Below, one piece after another: positions 34,949-44,755 of a DNA stretch of 64,000 nucleotides. The stretch comes from Serinicoccus kebangsaanensis (GTDB lineage Bacteria > Actinomycetota > Actinomycetes > Actinomycetales > Dermatophilaceae). Where the stretch lies: the NCBI RefSeq assembly GCF_008919445.1, contig NZ_VSLG01000004.1:1-64000 (forward strand). Reading direction: 5' to 3'. The notes under the pieces were generated by a model. It searched no databases. It was not told the DNA's origin and saw only the letters and a program-made list of their open reading frames with translations. Position 1 is the first letter of the stretch. The number at the start of each line of letters is the position of its first letter. Both the position numbers and the translations under genes were made by a program.

Positions 34949-36634
34949 GTGACGACGCCGACACGCACGCCCACCGACATCGACCGCATCGCCGAGGCGC
35001 ACCTGGACGCCGTGGTGGCGCTGAGCCCGCTGGAGGCGACCTACCTCGGCGTCCCCGGACGGGACGACGAGATCGACGACCTGTCGATCGAGGGCCTGCG
35101 CGCCCGCCGCGACCTGGTCGCGGTGACCCTCGGCCGTCTCGAGGGGGTCGAACCGGCCGACGACACCGACAGGGTCACCCGCGCGGCGCTGCACGAGCGG
35201 CTCGGCCTCGAGGCCGAGCTGCTGGACCTGGTCCTGGCCGGCCGGACACCCGTCGAGTTCAACGTCCTCACCGCGGCCTGCCTCGCCGTGCGGGACATCT
35301 TCGACCTCATGGCCAAGGACACCGAGGCGCACTGGGCGACGCTCGTGGCGCGGCTGCGGGCCGTGCCCGCCGCGCTGGAGCAGTACGCCTCCGCCTTGCG
35401 CTGGTCCGCCGAGCAGGGTCAGGTCCCGCCGGTGCGGCAGGTGCGGGCGGTCGCGGAGCAGTGCCGCGACCAGGCCGGCGACGAGGCGAGCAGCTTCGAC
35501 GCCCTGACGGGGGAGGCCGCGGGGCAGCCCGAGGCGATCCGCGCCGACCTCGCCGACGCCATGACCGGCGCCAAGGCCGCCTTCGGCGCGTTCGCGGCAT
35601 ACCTCACCGACGAGCTCGAGCCGCAGGCGCCGGAGTCCGACGCGTGCGGCACCGAGCTCTACCGGCTGCACTCGCGCAGCTTCCTGGGCGCGGAGATCGA
35701 CCTCGAGGAGACCTACCGGTGGGGGCAGGAGGAGCTCGCCCGGATCACCGCGATGATGGAGCAGACCGCGGAGCAGATCCGCCCGGGCAGCTCGGTCAAG
35801 GAGGCGGTCGCCCTCCTGGACGAGGACCCGGAGTATGCGCTGGAGGGCACCGAGGCGCTGCGCGCGTGGATGCAGGAGACCGCCGACCGCGCGGTGGCCG
35901 AGCTGGCGGACACCCAGTTCGACGTCCCCGGACCGGTCCGCCGCATCGAGTGCATGATCGCGCCGAGCCAGACGGGCGGGATCTACTACACCGGGCCGAG
36001 CGAGGACTTCTCCCGGCCGGGGCGGATGTGGTGGTCGGTACCCAAGGGGGTCACCCGGTTCTCCACCTGGCGCGAGCTGACCACCGTCTACCACGAGGGC
36101 GTCCCGGGACATCACCTGCAGATCGGTCAGACCGTCTACCGCGCCGAGCTGCTGAACCGGTGGCGCCGGCTGGCGTCCTGGACGTCGGGGCACGGCGAGG
36201 GATGGGCGCTCTACTCGGAGTGGCTGATGGCGGACCTGGGCTACATGGACGACCCGGGCAACCGGATGGGCCTGCTCGACGCCCAGTCGCTGCGCGCGGC
36301 CAGGGTCGTGCTCGACATCGGCGTGCACTGCGGCTTCGACGCGCCGCAGGAGGTCGGCGGTGGCGGCTGGACCTACGACAAGGCCTGGGAGTTCCTCAAC
36401 AACCACGTCAACATGGACGAGGGATTCGTCCGGTTCGAGCTGGACCGCTACCTCGGCTGGCCCGGCCAGGCGCCGAGCTACAAGATCGGCGAGCGGCTGT
36501 GGCTGGAGCTGCGCGAGGAGTGCCGCCGGCGCGAGGGCGACGACTTCGACCTCAAGGCGTTCCACCGGCGCGCGCTGGACATCGGTGGCGTCGGGCTGGA
36601 CACGCTGCGGGCGGCGGTGCTCGACCAGCTGTGA
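34949..36634 (+). CDS. DUF885 family metalloprotease-like protein
   Basis: 561 residues, all soluble and mostly helical. The family's zinc site is seen in VYHEGVPGHHLQI (HExxxHH-type, about residue 385), followed by the second ligand region SGHGEGWALYSEWLM (Glu about residue 415). DUF885 members resemble M32-type carboxypeptidases and lack a secretion signal here. The natural substrate is unknown, probably peptides. The GNAT gene follows with a GTGA overlap. Confidence 0.88.
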   Translation: MTTPTRTPTDIDRIAEAHLDAVVALSPLEATYLGVPGRDDEIDDLSIEGLRARRDLVAVTLGRLEGVEPADDTDRVTRAALHERLGLEAELLDLVLAGRTPVEFNVLTAACLAVRDIFDLMAKDTEAHWATLVARLRAVPAALEQYASALRWSAEQGQVPPVRQVRAVAEQCRDQAGDEASSFDALTGEAAGQPEAIRADLADAMTGAKAAFGAFAAYLTDELEPQAPESDACGTELYRLHSRSFLGAEIDLEETYRWGQEELARITAMMEQTAEQIRPGSSVKEAVALLDEDPEYALEGTEALRAWMQETADRAVAELADTQFDVPGPVRRIECMIAPSQTGGIYYTGPSEDFSRPGRMWWSVPKGVTRFSTWRELTTVYHEGVPGHHLQIGQTVYRAELLNRWRRLASWTSGHGEGWALYSEWLMADLGYMDDPGNRMGLLDAQSLRAARVVLDIGVHCGFDAPQEVGGGGWTYDKAWEFLNNHVNMDEGFVRFELDRYLGWPGQAPSYKIGERLWLELREECRRREGDDFDLKAFHRRALDIGGVGLDTLRAAVLDQL

Positions 36635-37215
36635 GCGCGACGTCGGAGGCGCCCGAGCGGGTCAGCCGCAGGCTCCTGCTGCGCGGCTTCACCGACGCCG
36701 ACCGTGGGCCGTTCGCCGCCCTCAACGCCGACCCCGAGGTCACCCGCCACCTCCAGGGGCCGCTGAGCCGCGAGCGCTCGGACGCCTTCGTCGACCGCAT
36801 CGCCTCCTGCTGGTCCGAGCGCGGCTACGGCCTGTGGGCGCTGGAGCGGCGCGACACCGGTGAGTTCATCGGCTACACCGGCCTGTGGCCCGCCGACTTC
36901 CTGCCCGGCGGTCCAGCGGTCGAGGTGGGGTGGCGGCTGGCGCGGCCGGCTTGGGGCTTCGGCTACGCCCCGGAGGCGGCCCGCGAGGCGCTGCGCCTCG
37001 GCTTCGCCGAGGTGGGCCTGGAGGAGGTCGTCTCCTTCACCCCGGCCGTCAACACGGCCTCGTTGCGGGTGATGGACAAGATCGGCCTGGTGCGCGACCC
37101 GACCCGTGACTTCGACCACCCGCGGGTGGACGCGACGGCCTACCCGTCGCTCGTGCGGCACCTCGTCCACGCCCTGGGCGCGCAGCGGTGGAGGCTCAGC
37201 ACCACCGCTCCGTGA
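36631..37215 (+). CDS. GNAT family N-acetyltransferase
   Basis: 194 residues of RimJ-type GNAT fold: RRLLLRGFTDADRGPFAALNADPEV at the N-terminus, GYTGLWPADFL and VEVGWRLARPAWGFGYAPEAAREAL (acetyl-CoA-binding segment), ending VVSFTPAVNTASLRVMDKIGL. It acetylates an amine of unknown identity, such as a protein N-terminus or small molecule. It is coupled to the DUF885 gene. The 3' end overlaps the convergent DUF1697 gene by 20 nt. Confidence 0.88.
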   Translation: MSATSEAPERVSRRLLLRGFTDADRGPFAALNADPEVTRHLQGPLSRERSDAFVDRIASCWSERGYGLWALERRDTGEFIGYTGLWPADFLPGGPAVEVGWRLARPAWGFGYAPEAAREALRLGFAEVGLEEVVSFTPAVNTASLRVMDKIGLVRDPTRDFDHPRVDATAYPSLVRHLVHALGAQRWRLSTTAP

Positions 37216-37732
37216 CGGTGCGGACCACCTTCGCCGAGCGGGTGGTGCCGACCCCGTCGCCGAGCACCTTCTCGATCGCCGCGTTGCTCAGGGTGCTGGT
37301 GTGGAAGCTGTCGCCGATGAGCAGGTGCGCCGCGCGGCCGCGCAGGACGAGCCGCTCGCCGTCGCCCCTGACCGACTCCGCCGCCCGGACCGCGGCCGGC
37401 GTGGGCGTGTCCTTGAGCAGGACGAGGTGGTGCTGGCCGGTATGCCCCGCGCCGAGCTCCTCGATGTCCGCCGCCAGGTCGCGGAGCTCGGGCACGGCAT
37501 ACGCGATCGTCGGCACCTCGAAACCGCGGTCGGCGAGGTAGGCCGCCTCCAGCGCCTCCTCGATCCGGGCCCGCGAGCGCCGCCGGGTCTCGAGGCGCAC
37601 GTTGCCGGTGTTGATGTAGGTCGCGACCTCGCCGAAGCCTGCCTGCTCGGTCACCCGCACGATGTCGTCCTTGGGGAACTTCCGACGGGCGCCGAGGTTG
37701 ATCGCGCGGAGGAAGGCGATGTAGGTGGGCAT
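37196..37732 (-). CDS. DUF1697 domain-containing protein
   Basis: 178 residues. The conserved opening TYIAFLRAINLGARRKFPKDD and ATYINTGNVRLETR, plus LLIGDSFHTSTLSN near the end, place it in DUF1697, a ferredoxin-like alpha/beta family of unknown function common in actinobacteria and firmicutes. A CAGGAT element 6 nt before the ATG may be its -10. No operon partner. Confidence 0.87.
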   Translation of the reverse strand: MPTYIAFLRAINLGARRKFPKDDIVRVTEQAGFGEVATYINTGNVRLETRRRSRARIEEALEAAYLADRGFEVPTIAYAVPELRDLAADIEELGAGHTGQHHLVLLKDTPTPAAVRAAESVRGDGERLVLRGRAAHLLIGDSFHTSTLSNAAIEKVLGDGVGTTRSAKVVRTVTERWC

Positions 37733-37797
37733 GTCGCGATCCTGCCACCAGACCGGGTCCGCGTGCGGCCGAGGCGAGCAGGTCTGTCAGTGCCGAA

Positions 37798-37813
37798 TCA
37801 TACACTTGTTCGA
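37798..37813 (+). promoter_or_regulatory. degenerate SOS-box-like palindrome
   Basis: TCATACACTTGTTCGA matches the SOS box TCGAAC-N4-GTTCGA at 10 of 12 defined positions, with a perfect right half-site. It lies 60 nt upstream of the second DUF222/HNH gene. No consensus -35/-10 pair is visible around it, so the control region is weaker than that of the first copy. Confidence 0.5.
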
Positions 37814-37873
37814 AAGAAGGACGAGGCGCCTCGCGGACGCGGCGCCGGGGGCCCGGGGAGGGGGTGACGCACC

Positions 37874-39694
37874 ATGACAGATCCAGCACGGAGTCACGTG
37901 CCGGGCGGCCCGCAGGACCGGGGTGGTGCCCTGCTCGCCGAGCTCGGGGAGGTCGCCGCGCAGCGCTCCCGGGCCGAGCGCCGCCTGCTCGAGGTCGCCC
38001 GCGAGCTCGTCGCGGCCACCGGTGAGACCCTGCTCGGGCAGAAGGGTTTCTCCAGCGTCGAGGAGCTCACGGCGGCCGAGCGCCGCCGGTGGCGGGCCGA
38101 GGCGAAGCGGCTCTGCGTCGCCGAGATCCGGCTGCGGCTCGGCGTCGGCGAGCGGGAGGCACGGGCCATGACCGGGCTGGCCTGCGCGCCGGCAGACGTG
38201 CGCGATCAGGTCCTCGGGGCGCTGGGGCGGGGCGAGGTCACCTGGAGCCTGGTCCGCGGCTTCTGGCAGCGCTGCGGCCCACTGCCCGCGGAGCGGGCCG
38301 GGCTCGTGGCCGAGGTCCTCTTCGGCACCGACCCGTCCACGGCGGCCCCGGAGCGCCTCGACCCGGACGGAGACCTGCGGACCGAGCCGTGGCAGCACAC
38401 GGACTACTGGGCCACCCTGGAGCGGGAGGCCGTCCGCGCCGAGGGCGAGGACGTGCAGGCCGAGCGCGAGCGGCGACGCGCGGCCTGTCGTCGGCGACGC
38501 TCGTGGATGTCGGTCCACGACGACGGGACCGCCACGATGAGCATCACCGGCCCGCTCACCACCATGGCCGCCATCCACGCCCGGGTCGAGCGCGCGGCGC
38601 GGGCGCTGCGCAAGGCCGGCGACGAGCGGACCCTCGACCAGCTGCGCAGCGACGTGCCCGCGGCCCTGCTGCTGCACGGCGAGCTGCCGCTGCCGCAGCG
38701 AGTGAGCGAGGACGACGTCACGGTGGCCGACCTGGAGGCGATCAGCAGGATCGTCAGCGCCCAGCCTCGGGTCGACCTGCAGGTCGTCGTGCCGTGGGGT
38801 GCCTTCACGGCCGACGACGAGCAGCCCTCCCAGCCGGCCCGGTGTGACCGACGGCTCGGGTCGGTCGGTCACGTCCTCGGGCACCACCCTGCCTTCATCT
38901 CGCCCGGCCACGCCCGAGAGCTGGCGCTGCTTCCTGGGACGACCCTGTCCCGCCTCCTCGTCGATCCGGCGGACGGGCGGCTCGTCGAACGCACCATCGC
39001 CCGCTACCGACCCGACGCCGACATGCGCCGGCAGGTGGTTGCGGCCGATGTCCACTCGCGGTCCCCGCTGACCCGGGTGCCCGCGTCACGGTGCGAGCTG
39101 GACCACGTGCTGCCGCACGGCACACCTGGTGGCCTGACCGGAGAGCACAATCTGGGCTCGCTCGACATCCGGACGCATCAGTTCAAGACCGCTCGGACCT
39201 GGAGCGTGGCCATCAACCGTCGCCGCGACCTGACCTGGTCCACCCTCCTGGGCCAGACCGCCACGACCCGCGTGCACGACTACCGGCAGTACCTCGACCG
39301 GGCGTTCGCCACGACTCCTCCCGGGGAGCCCTCCGGGGACCACGGCGCGCACGACACCGCAGACACCCGCGGCACCATCGACGCCCGGCGCGACCTCGCC
39401 TGCCAGGCGCTCTACGCCGCCCTCGTGCACCGCGGCGCCGACGCTTTCCTGTCCGACCTCGACGACGACGCCGACGACAGGACTCCCCTCACCGGGTGGG
39501 CCTGCGTGGCTCGTCGCTCCCCGGGCGAGCCGGTGCCGACCCCGGAGGAGGTGCTGGGCATACCAGCAGGAGACGACCTCGACCGAGCCGCCAGGCGCGC
39601 ACACCCGGACGCGGAGCGCCGGGGGAAGGACCGACCGGGAGACCCGGCCGGGGGCGGTTGGCCGACGCGACCGGACGGGCCGCCACCGTTCTGA
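37874..39694 (+). CDS. DUF222 / HNH endonuclease (second copy)
   Basis: 606 residues, clearly paralogous to the product of 672-2600: the DUF222 region carries the same VRAEGEDVQAERERRRAA, LTGLACAPADVRDQVL-like and PDADMRRQVVAADVHSRSP blocks. The HNH motif starts near residue 407 (CELDHVLPHG, then EHNLGSLDIRTHQFKT). The C-terminal low-complexity part ends GPPPF, as in the other copy (QPPPF). ATG 37874 has a GGAGGGGGTG ribosome-binding site. A degenerate SOS box lies upstream. Its DNA target and physiological role are unknown. Confidence 0.88.
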   Translation: MTDPARSHVPGGPQDRGGALLAELGEVAAQRSRAERRLLEVARELVAATGETLLGQKGFSSVEELTAAERRRWRAEAKRLCVAEIRLRLGVGEREARAMTGLACAPADVRDQVLGALGRGEVTWSLVRGFWQRCGPLPAERAGLVAEVLFGTDPSTAAPERLDPDGDLRTEPWQHTDYWATLEREAVRAEGEDVQAERERRRAACRRRRSWMSVHDDGTATMSITGPLTTMAAIHARVERAARALRKAGDERTLDQLRSDVPAALLLHGELPLPQRVSEDDVTVADLEAISRIVSAQPRVDLQVVVPWGAFTADDEQPSQPARCDRRLGSVGHVLGHHPAFISPGHARELALLPGTTLSRLLVDPADGRLVERTIARYRPDADMRRQVVAADVHSRSPLTRVPASRCELDHVLPHGTPGGLTGEHNLGSLDIRTHQFKTARTWSVAINRRRDLTWSTLLGQTATTRVHDYRQYLDRAFATTPPGEPSGDHGAHDTADTRGTIDARRDLACQALYAALVHRGADAFLSDLDDDADDRTPLTGWACVARRSPGEPVPTPEEVLGIPAGDDLDRAARRAHPDAERRGKDRPGDPAGGGWPTRPDGPPPF

Positions 39695-39702
39695 GTTCGG
39701 CA

Positions 39703-39716
39703 CTCCGAGCACGGAG
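39703..39716 (+). terminator. weak hairpin after HNH gene
   Basis: CTCCG-AGCA-CGGAG forms a 5-bp stem with a 4-nt loop 9 nt after the stop, followed by GTCTGCTCCTCT. It is short and lacks a U run, so it is a weak terminator candidate. Confidence 0.3.
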
Positions 39717-39727
39717 GTCTGCTCCTC

Positions 39728-39733
39728 TAGGCT
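39728..39733 (+). promoter_or_regulatory. leaderless -10 element (maf)
   Basis: TAGGCT is followed by 7 nt and GTG 39741. Confidence 0.5.
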
Positions 39734-39740
39734 TGATCCC

Positions 39741-40382
39741 GTGATCCCGCTCGTCCTCGCGTCCGCATCCCCCGCCCGCCTCACCACCCTGACCAGGGCG
39801 GGGGTCCGCCCCGAGGTGATCGTCTCCGGGGTCGACGAGGACGCCGCCATCGCCGCCGCGCAGGAGCGGCACGGCGAGCTGGACGCGGCGGACGTCGCGC
39901 TCACCCTGGCCCGCGCGAAGGCCGAGCAGGTCAGCACCGAGCACGAGCCGGACGCCCTGGTGCTGGGCTGCGACTCGGTGCTGGAGCTGGAGGGGGAGGT
40001 CTACGGCAAGCCGCACTCCTCCCAGGTGGCGATCGAGCGCTGGCAGCGGATGCGCGGCCGCTCCGGCACCCTGCACACCGGCCACTGGCTCGTCGACGAC
40101 CGCAGCGACGGCACGGGCGCCACCTTCGGCGCCACCGCCTCGACCGTGGTCCACTTCGCCGACCTCAGCGACGCGGAGATCGCGCACTACGTCGGCACCG
40201 GGGAGCCGCTGCACGTCGCGGGGGGCTTCACGGTCGACGGGCTCGGCGGAGCCTACGTCACCGGCATCGAGGGCGACTACCACGCCGTCGTGGGGGTCAG
40301 CCTGCCCCTGCTCCGCGAGCTGCTGGGGCAGCTCGACCTGGCCTGGCACGAGCTGGGCGCCGGGGCGGGTCAGGCGTCGTAG
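39741..40382 (+). CDS. maf: Maf-family nucleoside triphosphate pyrophosphatase
   Basis: 213 residues. Maf proteins hydrolyse nucleotide triphosphates (dTTP/UTP or modified NTPs) to monophosphates, sanitising the pool; they were first linked to septum formation. The signature LVLASASPARLTTLTRAG (about residues 4-21), VLGCDSVLELEG (catalytic Asp) and AGGFTVDGLGGAYVTGIEGDYHAVVGVSLP are present. The Y in GEVYGKP replaces the usual F or L. It is convergent with paaE, overlapping by 13 nt. Confidence 0.92.
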   Translation: MIPLVLASASPARLTTLTRAGVRPEVIVSGVDEDAAIAAAQERHGELDAADVALTLARAKAEQVSTEHEPDALVLGCDSVLELEGEVYGKPHSSQVAIERWQRMRGRSGTLHTGHWLVDDRSDGTGATFGATASTVVHFADLSDAEIAHYVGTGEPLHVAGGFTVDGLGGAYVTGIEGDYHAVVGVSLPLLRELLGQLDLAWHELGAGAGQAS

Positions 40383-41494
40383 TCGATGGTGACGGTCTCG
40401 GTCACGGGGTGCGACTGGCACATCAGCCGGTAGCCGCGCTCCACCTCGTCCGGTTCGAGGGCGTAGTTGCGGTCCATCCGCACCTCGCCGTCGATCACCT
40501 TGGCCCGGCAGGTGCCGCACACTCCCCCGGTGCACGAGAAGGGGGCGTCCGGCCGCTCCCGCAGCGTCGCGGCCAGCACGGTCTCGGCGCGGCTCGGCAT
40601 GGGCACGGTCGTGGTGCGCCCGTCGAGGGTCACCGTCGCCACCGCCTCCGGCGGTGCGCCGGGGTCCACCGGCTCCGACGCGACCGGCTCGGTCACCGGC
40701 GCACCGTCCCCGTCCACGTGGAAGATCTCGTGGTGCACGTGCTCGGCGTCGACACCCCGCTCGGCGAGCACCTGCTGCACCGTCTCGACCATGCCGAACG
40801 GACCGCAGAGGTACCACTCGTCCACCTGGTCCTCCGGGACGAAGGTGGCGAGCAGCTGCTCGACCTTCGCGCGGTCGATCCGACCGGTGAGCAGCTCGGC
40901 GTCCTGCGGCTCGCGGGAGAGCACGTTGAGCAGCGTGAAGCGACCCGGGAAGCGGTTCTTCAGGTCCATCAGCTCCTCGAGGAACATGACGGAGTCGGTG
41001 CGACGGTTGCCGAAGACCAGGGTCACCCGGGAGCCCGGCTCCTCCTCGAGCGCCGTGGTGAGCAGGGACAGCACCGGCGTGATGCCCGAGCCTGCGGCGA
41101 TCCCCACGTGGTGCTTGGTGGCCGTCGGCTCGGTGGGGCAGGTGAACGACCCCATCGGGGTCATGACCTGCAGGGTGTCGCCGGGCTGCACGTGCTGGTT
41201 CAGCCAGCTCGACATCACCCCTCCGGGCACCGTGGCCGACGCGACGCGCACCCGCCCGCTCTCCCGCGCCTGGGCGCGAGAGATGCAGCAGGAGTAGGAG
41301 CGGCGGGCGTCCTGCCCGTCGATCGTCGCCCGGACGGTGAGGTGCTGACCCGGCTCGAAGGCGAACTCCTCGCGCAGCTCGTCCGGGATCTCGAAGCTGA
41401 TGGCGACCGCCTGGTCGGTGAGGCGGTCCACGTCGCTCACGGTGAGCTCGTGGAACGTCGCCCGGCGGCGTGTGGGCTGCTGGATCAGGCTCAA
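40370..41494 (-). CDS. paaE: phenylacetyl-CoA epoxidase reductase subunit
   Basis: The 374-residue reductase passes electrons from NADPH to the PaaAC diiron oxygenase. An FAD domain (RRSYSCC, about residue 66), an NAD domain (GIAAGSGITPVLS, FGNRRTDSVMFLEEL, YLCGPFGMVETVQ), and a C-terminal plant-type 2Fe-2S ferredoxin (CTGGVCGTCRAK, then MCQSHP) match PaaE. I chose TTG 41494 because GAGGA lies 8 nt upstream and it gives the expected N-terminus; no ATG/GTG fits before it. Confidence 0.9.
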   Translation of the reverse strand: MSLIQQPTRRRATFHELTVSDVDRLTDQAVAISFEIPDELREEFAFEPGQHLTVRATIDGQDARRSYSCCISRAQARESGRVRVASATVPGGVMSSWLNQHVQPGDTLQVMTPMGSFTCPTEPTATKHHVGIAAGSGITPVLSLLTTALEEEPGSRVTLVFGNRRTDSVMFLEELMDLKNRFPGRFTLLNVLSREPQDAELLTGRIDRAKVEQLLATFVPEDQVDEWYLCGPFGMVETVQQVLAERGVDAEHVHHEIFHVDGDGAPVTEPVASEPVDPGAPPEAVATVTLDGRTTTVPMPSRAETVLAATLRERPDAPFSCTGGVCGTCRAKVIDGEVRMDRNYALEPDEVERGYRLMCQSHPVTETVTIDYDA

Positions 41495-41505
41495 CGGGAT
41501 CGTCC

Positions 41506-42042
41506 TCAGATCGTCTTGAACTCGTCGAAGGGCTCGCGGCACACCCGGCAGCGGCGCAGCGCCTTGCACGCCGTCGACCCGAAGCGCGCGACCTCCTCGG
41601 TGTCCTCGGAGCCGCAGTGCGGGCACGCGACGACGCGTAGCTGCAGGCCGACCGGCACCGGTCCGGGCGGGCCGCCGTGGGCGCGGTCCCCGGTGGGGGG
41701 CGCGATGCCGAAGCGGCGGAGCTTGGCGCGGCCCTCCTCGCTCATCCACGCGGTGGTCCAGGCGGGCGAGAGCTGGGTGACGACGTCGACGGGTATGCCG
41801 TGGCGCTGCGCGGCCTCGCGCACCCCGTCCACCATGGCGTGCATGGCGGGGCAGCCGGAGTAGGTCGGGGTGATCGTGACCCGCAGCCCCGCCTGCCCGT
41901 CCACGTCAGCCTGCTCGACGGCGCGGATCACCCCGAGGTCGTCGATGGTGATGACCGGGATCTCCGGGTCGGCGACCGCGCGGATGGCGCGCTCGGCATC
42001 GTCCAGGTCGACCGCGGCGTGCGGTGCGGGGGTCCTCACCAC
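41506..42042 (-). CDS. paaD: phenylacetyl-CoA epoxidase subunit PaaD
   Basis: A 178-residue MIP18/SufT-type protein thought to help assemble metal centres of the epoxidase. N-terminal DUF59 block VADPEIPVITIDDLGVIRAVE and TPTYSGCPAMHAMVDGVREA with the conserved Cys are followed by C-terminal zinc-ribbon pairs CPHCGS and CRVCREPFDEFKTI. Two adjacent GTG codons (42042 and 42039) are possible starts; the second gives a GTGA overlap with the paaC stop. Confidence 0.92.
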   Translation of the reverse strand: MVRTPAPHAAVDLDDAERAIRAVADPEIPVITIDDLGVIRAVEQADVDGQAGLRVTITPTYSGCPAMHAMVDGVREAAQRHGIPVDVVTQLSPAWTTAWMSEEGRAKLRRFGIAPPTGDRAHGGPPGPVPVGLQLRVVACPHCGSEDTEEVARFGSTACKALRRCRVCREPFDEFKTI

Positions 42043-42797
42043 GTCGCCCCCGGGTGACTGCGGTGGATGTGCTGCATCTCGGCCAGCAGGTAGCCCATCA
42101 CCTCGGAGTGCACCCCGTCGCGACCCCCTCGGGCGTGCCACCGCGGCGGGTCGGGCATCTCCAGGGTCGCCTGCTGCAGCACCTGCGTGACGTAGCCGTT
42201 GACCGCCTCGGTCAGGGTCGAGGGCAGCACCCCGACCCCCTGGTCGGTCGCCCACCGGGCGGCGTCGTGGTCCTCGCCGAGCTCGGCTACGTAGGGGTGC
42301 ACGGAGGCCAGGCCCTGCTGCATCCGCTCGTGGCTCTCCCCCGTCCCGTCACCGAGACGCAGCACCCACTGCGTCGCGTGGTCCCGGTGGTACTCGACCT
42401 CCTTGACCGCCTTGGCCGCGATCGCGGCCAACGTCTCGTCGGCGGAGCCGAGCAGCGCGGAGTAGAGCTCGCACTGGTAGGTGGCGAACCACAGCATCCG
42501 CGCCATCTCGTGACCGAAGTCCGCGCGTGGCTGCTCCACCAGCTGCACGTTGCGGAACTCACGCTCGTCCCGCAGCATCGCCAGGTCGTCCTCGTCCCGC
42601 AGGGGCGTCGCGCCCTCGACCTCGCCGGCACGGGTCAGCAGGGACCGCGCCTGACCGAGCAGGTCCAGGCCCACGTTGCCGAGGGCCATGTCCTCCTCGA
42701 TCTGCGGGGCGTGGGTCAGCCACTCCCCCAGACGCTGGGCATAGATGAGGGCGTCGTCGCCGAGCCCCAGCAGATACGCGACATGCTGCTCGGTCAC
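42036..42797 (-). CDS. paaC: phenylacetyl-CoA epoxidase subunit PaaC
   Basis: 253 residues. Inactive diiron-like helical subunit that pairs with PaaA to form the epoxidase core: LGLGDDALIYAQRLGEWLTHAPQIEEDMALGNVGLDLLGQAR near the start and YHRDHATQWVLRLGDGTGESHERMQ (about residue 130). GTG 42797 overlaps the paaB stop as GTGA. Position between paaB and paaD is canonical. Confidence 0.94.
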   Translation of the reverse strand: MTEQHVAYLLGLGDDALIYAQRLGEWLTHAPQIEEDMALGNVGLDLLGQARSLLTRAGEVEGATPLRDEDDLAMLRDEREFRNVQLVEQPRADFGHEMARMLWFATYQCELYSALLGSADETLAAIAAKAVKEVEYHRDHATQWVLRLGDGTGESHERMQQGLASVHPYVAELGEDHDAARWATDQGVGVLPSTLTEAVNGYVTQVLQQATLEMPDPPRWHARGGRDGVHSEVMGYLLAEMQHIHRSHPGATW

Positions 42798-43077
42798 AGG
42801 TACTCCACGTCCTCCGGCACGTCGTAGAAGGTGGGGTGCCGGTAGACCTTGTCGGCGGCCGGGTCGAAGAAGCTGTCCCGCTCGTCCGGGCTGGAGGCGG
42901 TGATGTCGCTGGACGCCACGACCCAGATCGACACACCTTCCTGCCGGCGGGTGTAGAGGTCGCGCGCGTTGCGCAGCGCCATCTCCCGGTCCGGTGCGTG
43001 CAGCGACCCCGCGTGCACGTGGGACAGGCCGCGCTTGGCGCGGACGAAGACCTCCCAGAGCGGCCAGGTCGAGCTGG

Positions 43078-43081
<4 letters not shown>
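42794..43081 (-). CDS. paaB: phenylacetyl-CoA epoxidase subunit PaaB
   Basis: 95 residues, full length for PaaB. It bridges two PaaAC heterodimers. The sequence [20 protein letters not shown] and [21 protein letters not shown] is typical. It starts with an ATGA overlap on the paaA stop. Confidence 0.95.
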
Positions 43082-44082
<1,001 letters not shown>

Positions 44083-44125
44083 ACCCCCAGTGTGCCAGAG
44101 ATCGAGGCTCTTGTATAACGCTGGT

Positions 44126-44141
44126 GACGTCAGTTGACGTC
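44126..44141. promoter_or_regulatory. perfect inverted repeat, candidate operator (paaA / GNAT)
   Basis: GACGTCA-GT-TGACGTC is a 16-bp perfect inverted repeat between divergent paaA (start 44082) and the GNAT gene (start 44178). Its size and symmetry suit a TetR- or GntR-type dimer. On the minus strand it lies just upstream of TTATAC-type sequence that could be the paa -10. The regulator is unknown. Confidence 0.55.
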
Positions 44142-44177
44142 CGAGGTGTAACAAGAACCGGGTGCGAGACTGGGGTG

Positions 44178-44744
44178 GTGAGCCACCCGCACGAGCAGCC
44201 GCCGGCAGCCGACGCCAGCGTCCGGACCGCCCGACCGAACGACGCCCCGGCCGTCGGGCTGGTGCAGGCCTTCGTCTGGCAGGGCGAGTACGCCGACATC
44301 CTCGACACCGAGGTGCTGGAGGCCCTGACCGGTCCGCGCTTCGCCACGGCCTGGCGGCAGTCGCTCGAGCACCCGCCGTCACCGCAGCACCGCCTCCTGG
44401 TGTCCTGCGCCGGTCCGCAGGTCACCGGCTACGTCGCGGTGGGCCCGGCCACCGACGAGCCGGGCCTCCCCGAGGGACGGTCGGGGATGCTCCTCGACGG
44501 CGGCGTGCACCCGGAGGCCCGGGGGTCCGGCCACGGCTCGCGGCTGCTCAACGCCGCGGTGGACACGCTGCGCGCGGCGCACGACGAGCTCGAGGCGGTC
44601 GCGGTCTGGGTGCTCGCCGACGCGGAGCGCACCCGCGCCTTCCTCCAGGCCGCCGGCTTCGAGCCGGACGGGGCGTGGCGCGACCGCGTCGTCGCGGACG
44701 ACGGGCGGACGGTCCGCGAGGTCCGCCTGCTGGCCTGGCCCTGA
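44178..44744 (+). CDS. GNAT family N-acetyltransferase
   Basis: 188 residues. GNAT features are [18 protein letters not shown] near the start, [28 protein letters not shown] (acetyl-CoA pyrophosphate loop RGSGHG) and [17 protein letters not shown]. Substrate unknown. Two adjacent GTG codons (44175, 44178) are possible; GAGACT 6 nt before 44178 may be the -10. It probably forms a unit with the following membrane gene, 11 nt away. Confidence 0.83.
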   Translation: MSHPHEQPPAADASVRTARPNDAPAVGLVQAFVWQGEYADILDTEVLEALTGPRFATAWRQSLEHPPSPQHRLLVSCAGPQVTGYVAVGPATDEPGLPEGRSGMLLDGGVHPEARGSGHGSRLLNAAVDTLRAAHDELEAVAVWVLADAERTRAFLQAAGFEPDGAWRDRVVADDGRTVREVRLLAWP

Positions 44745-44755
44745 CCGGCACGCCG

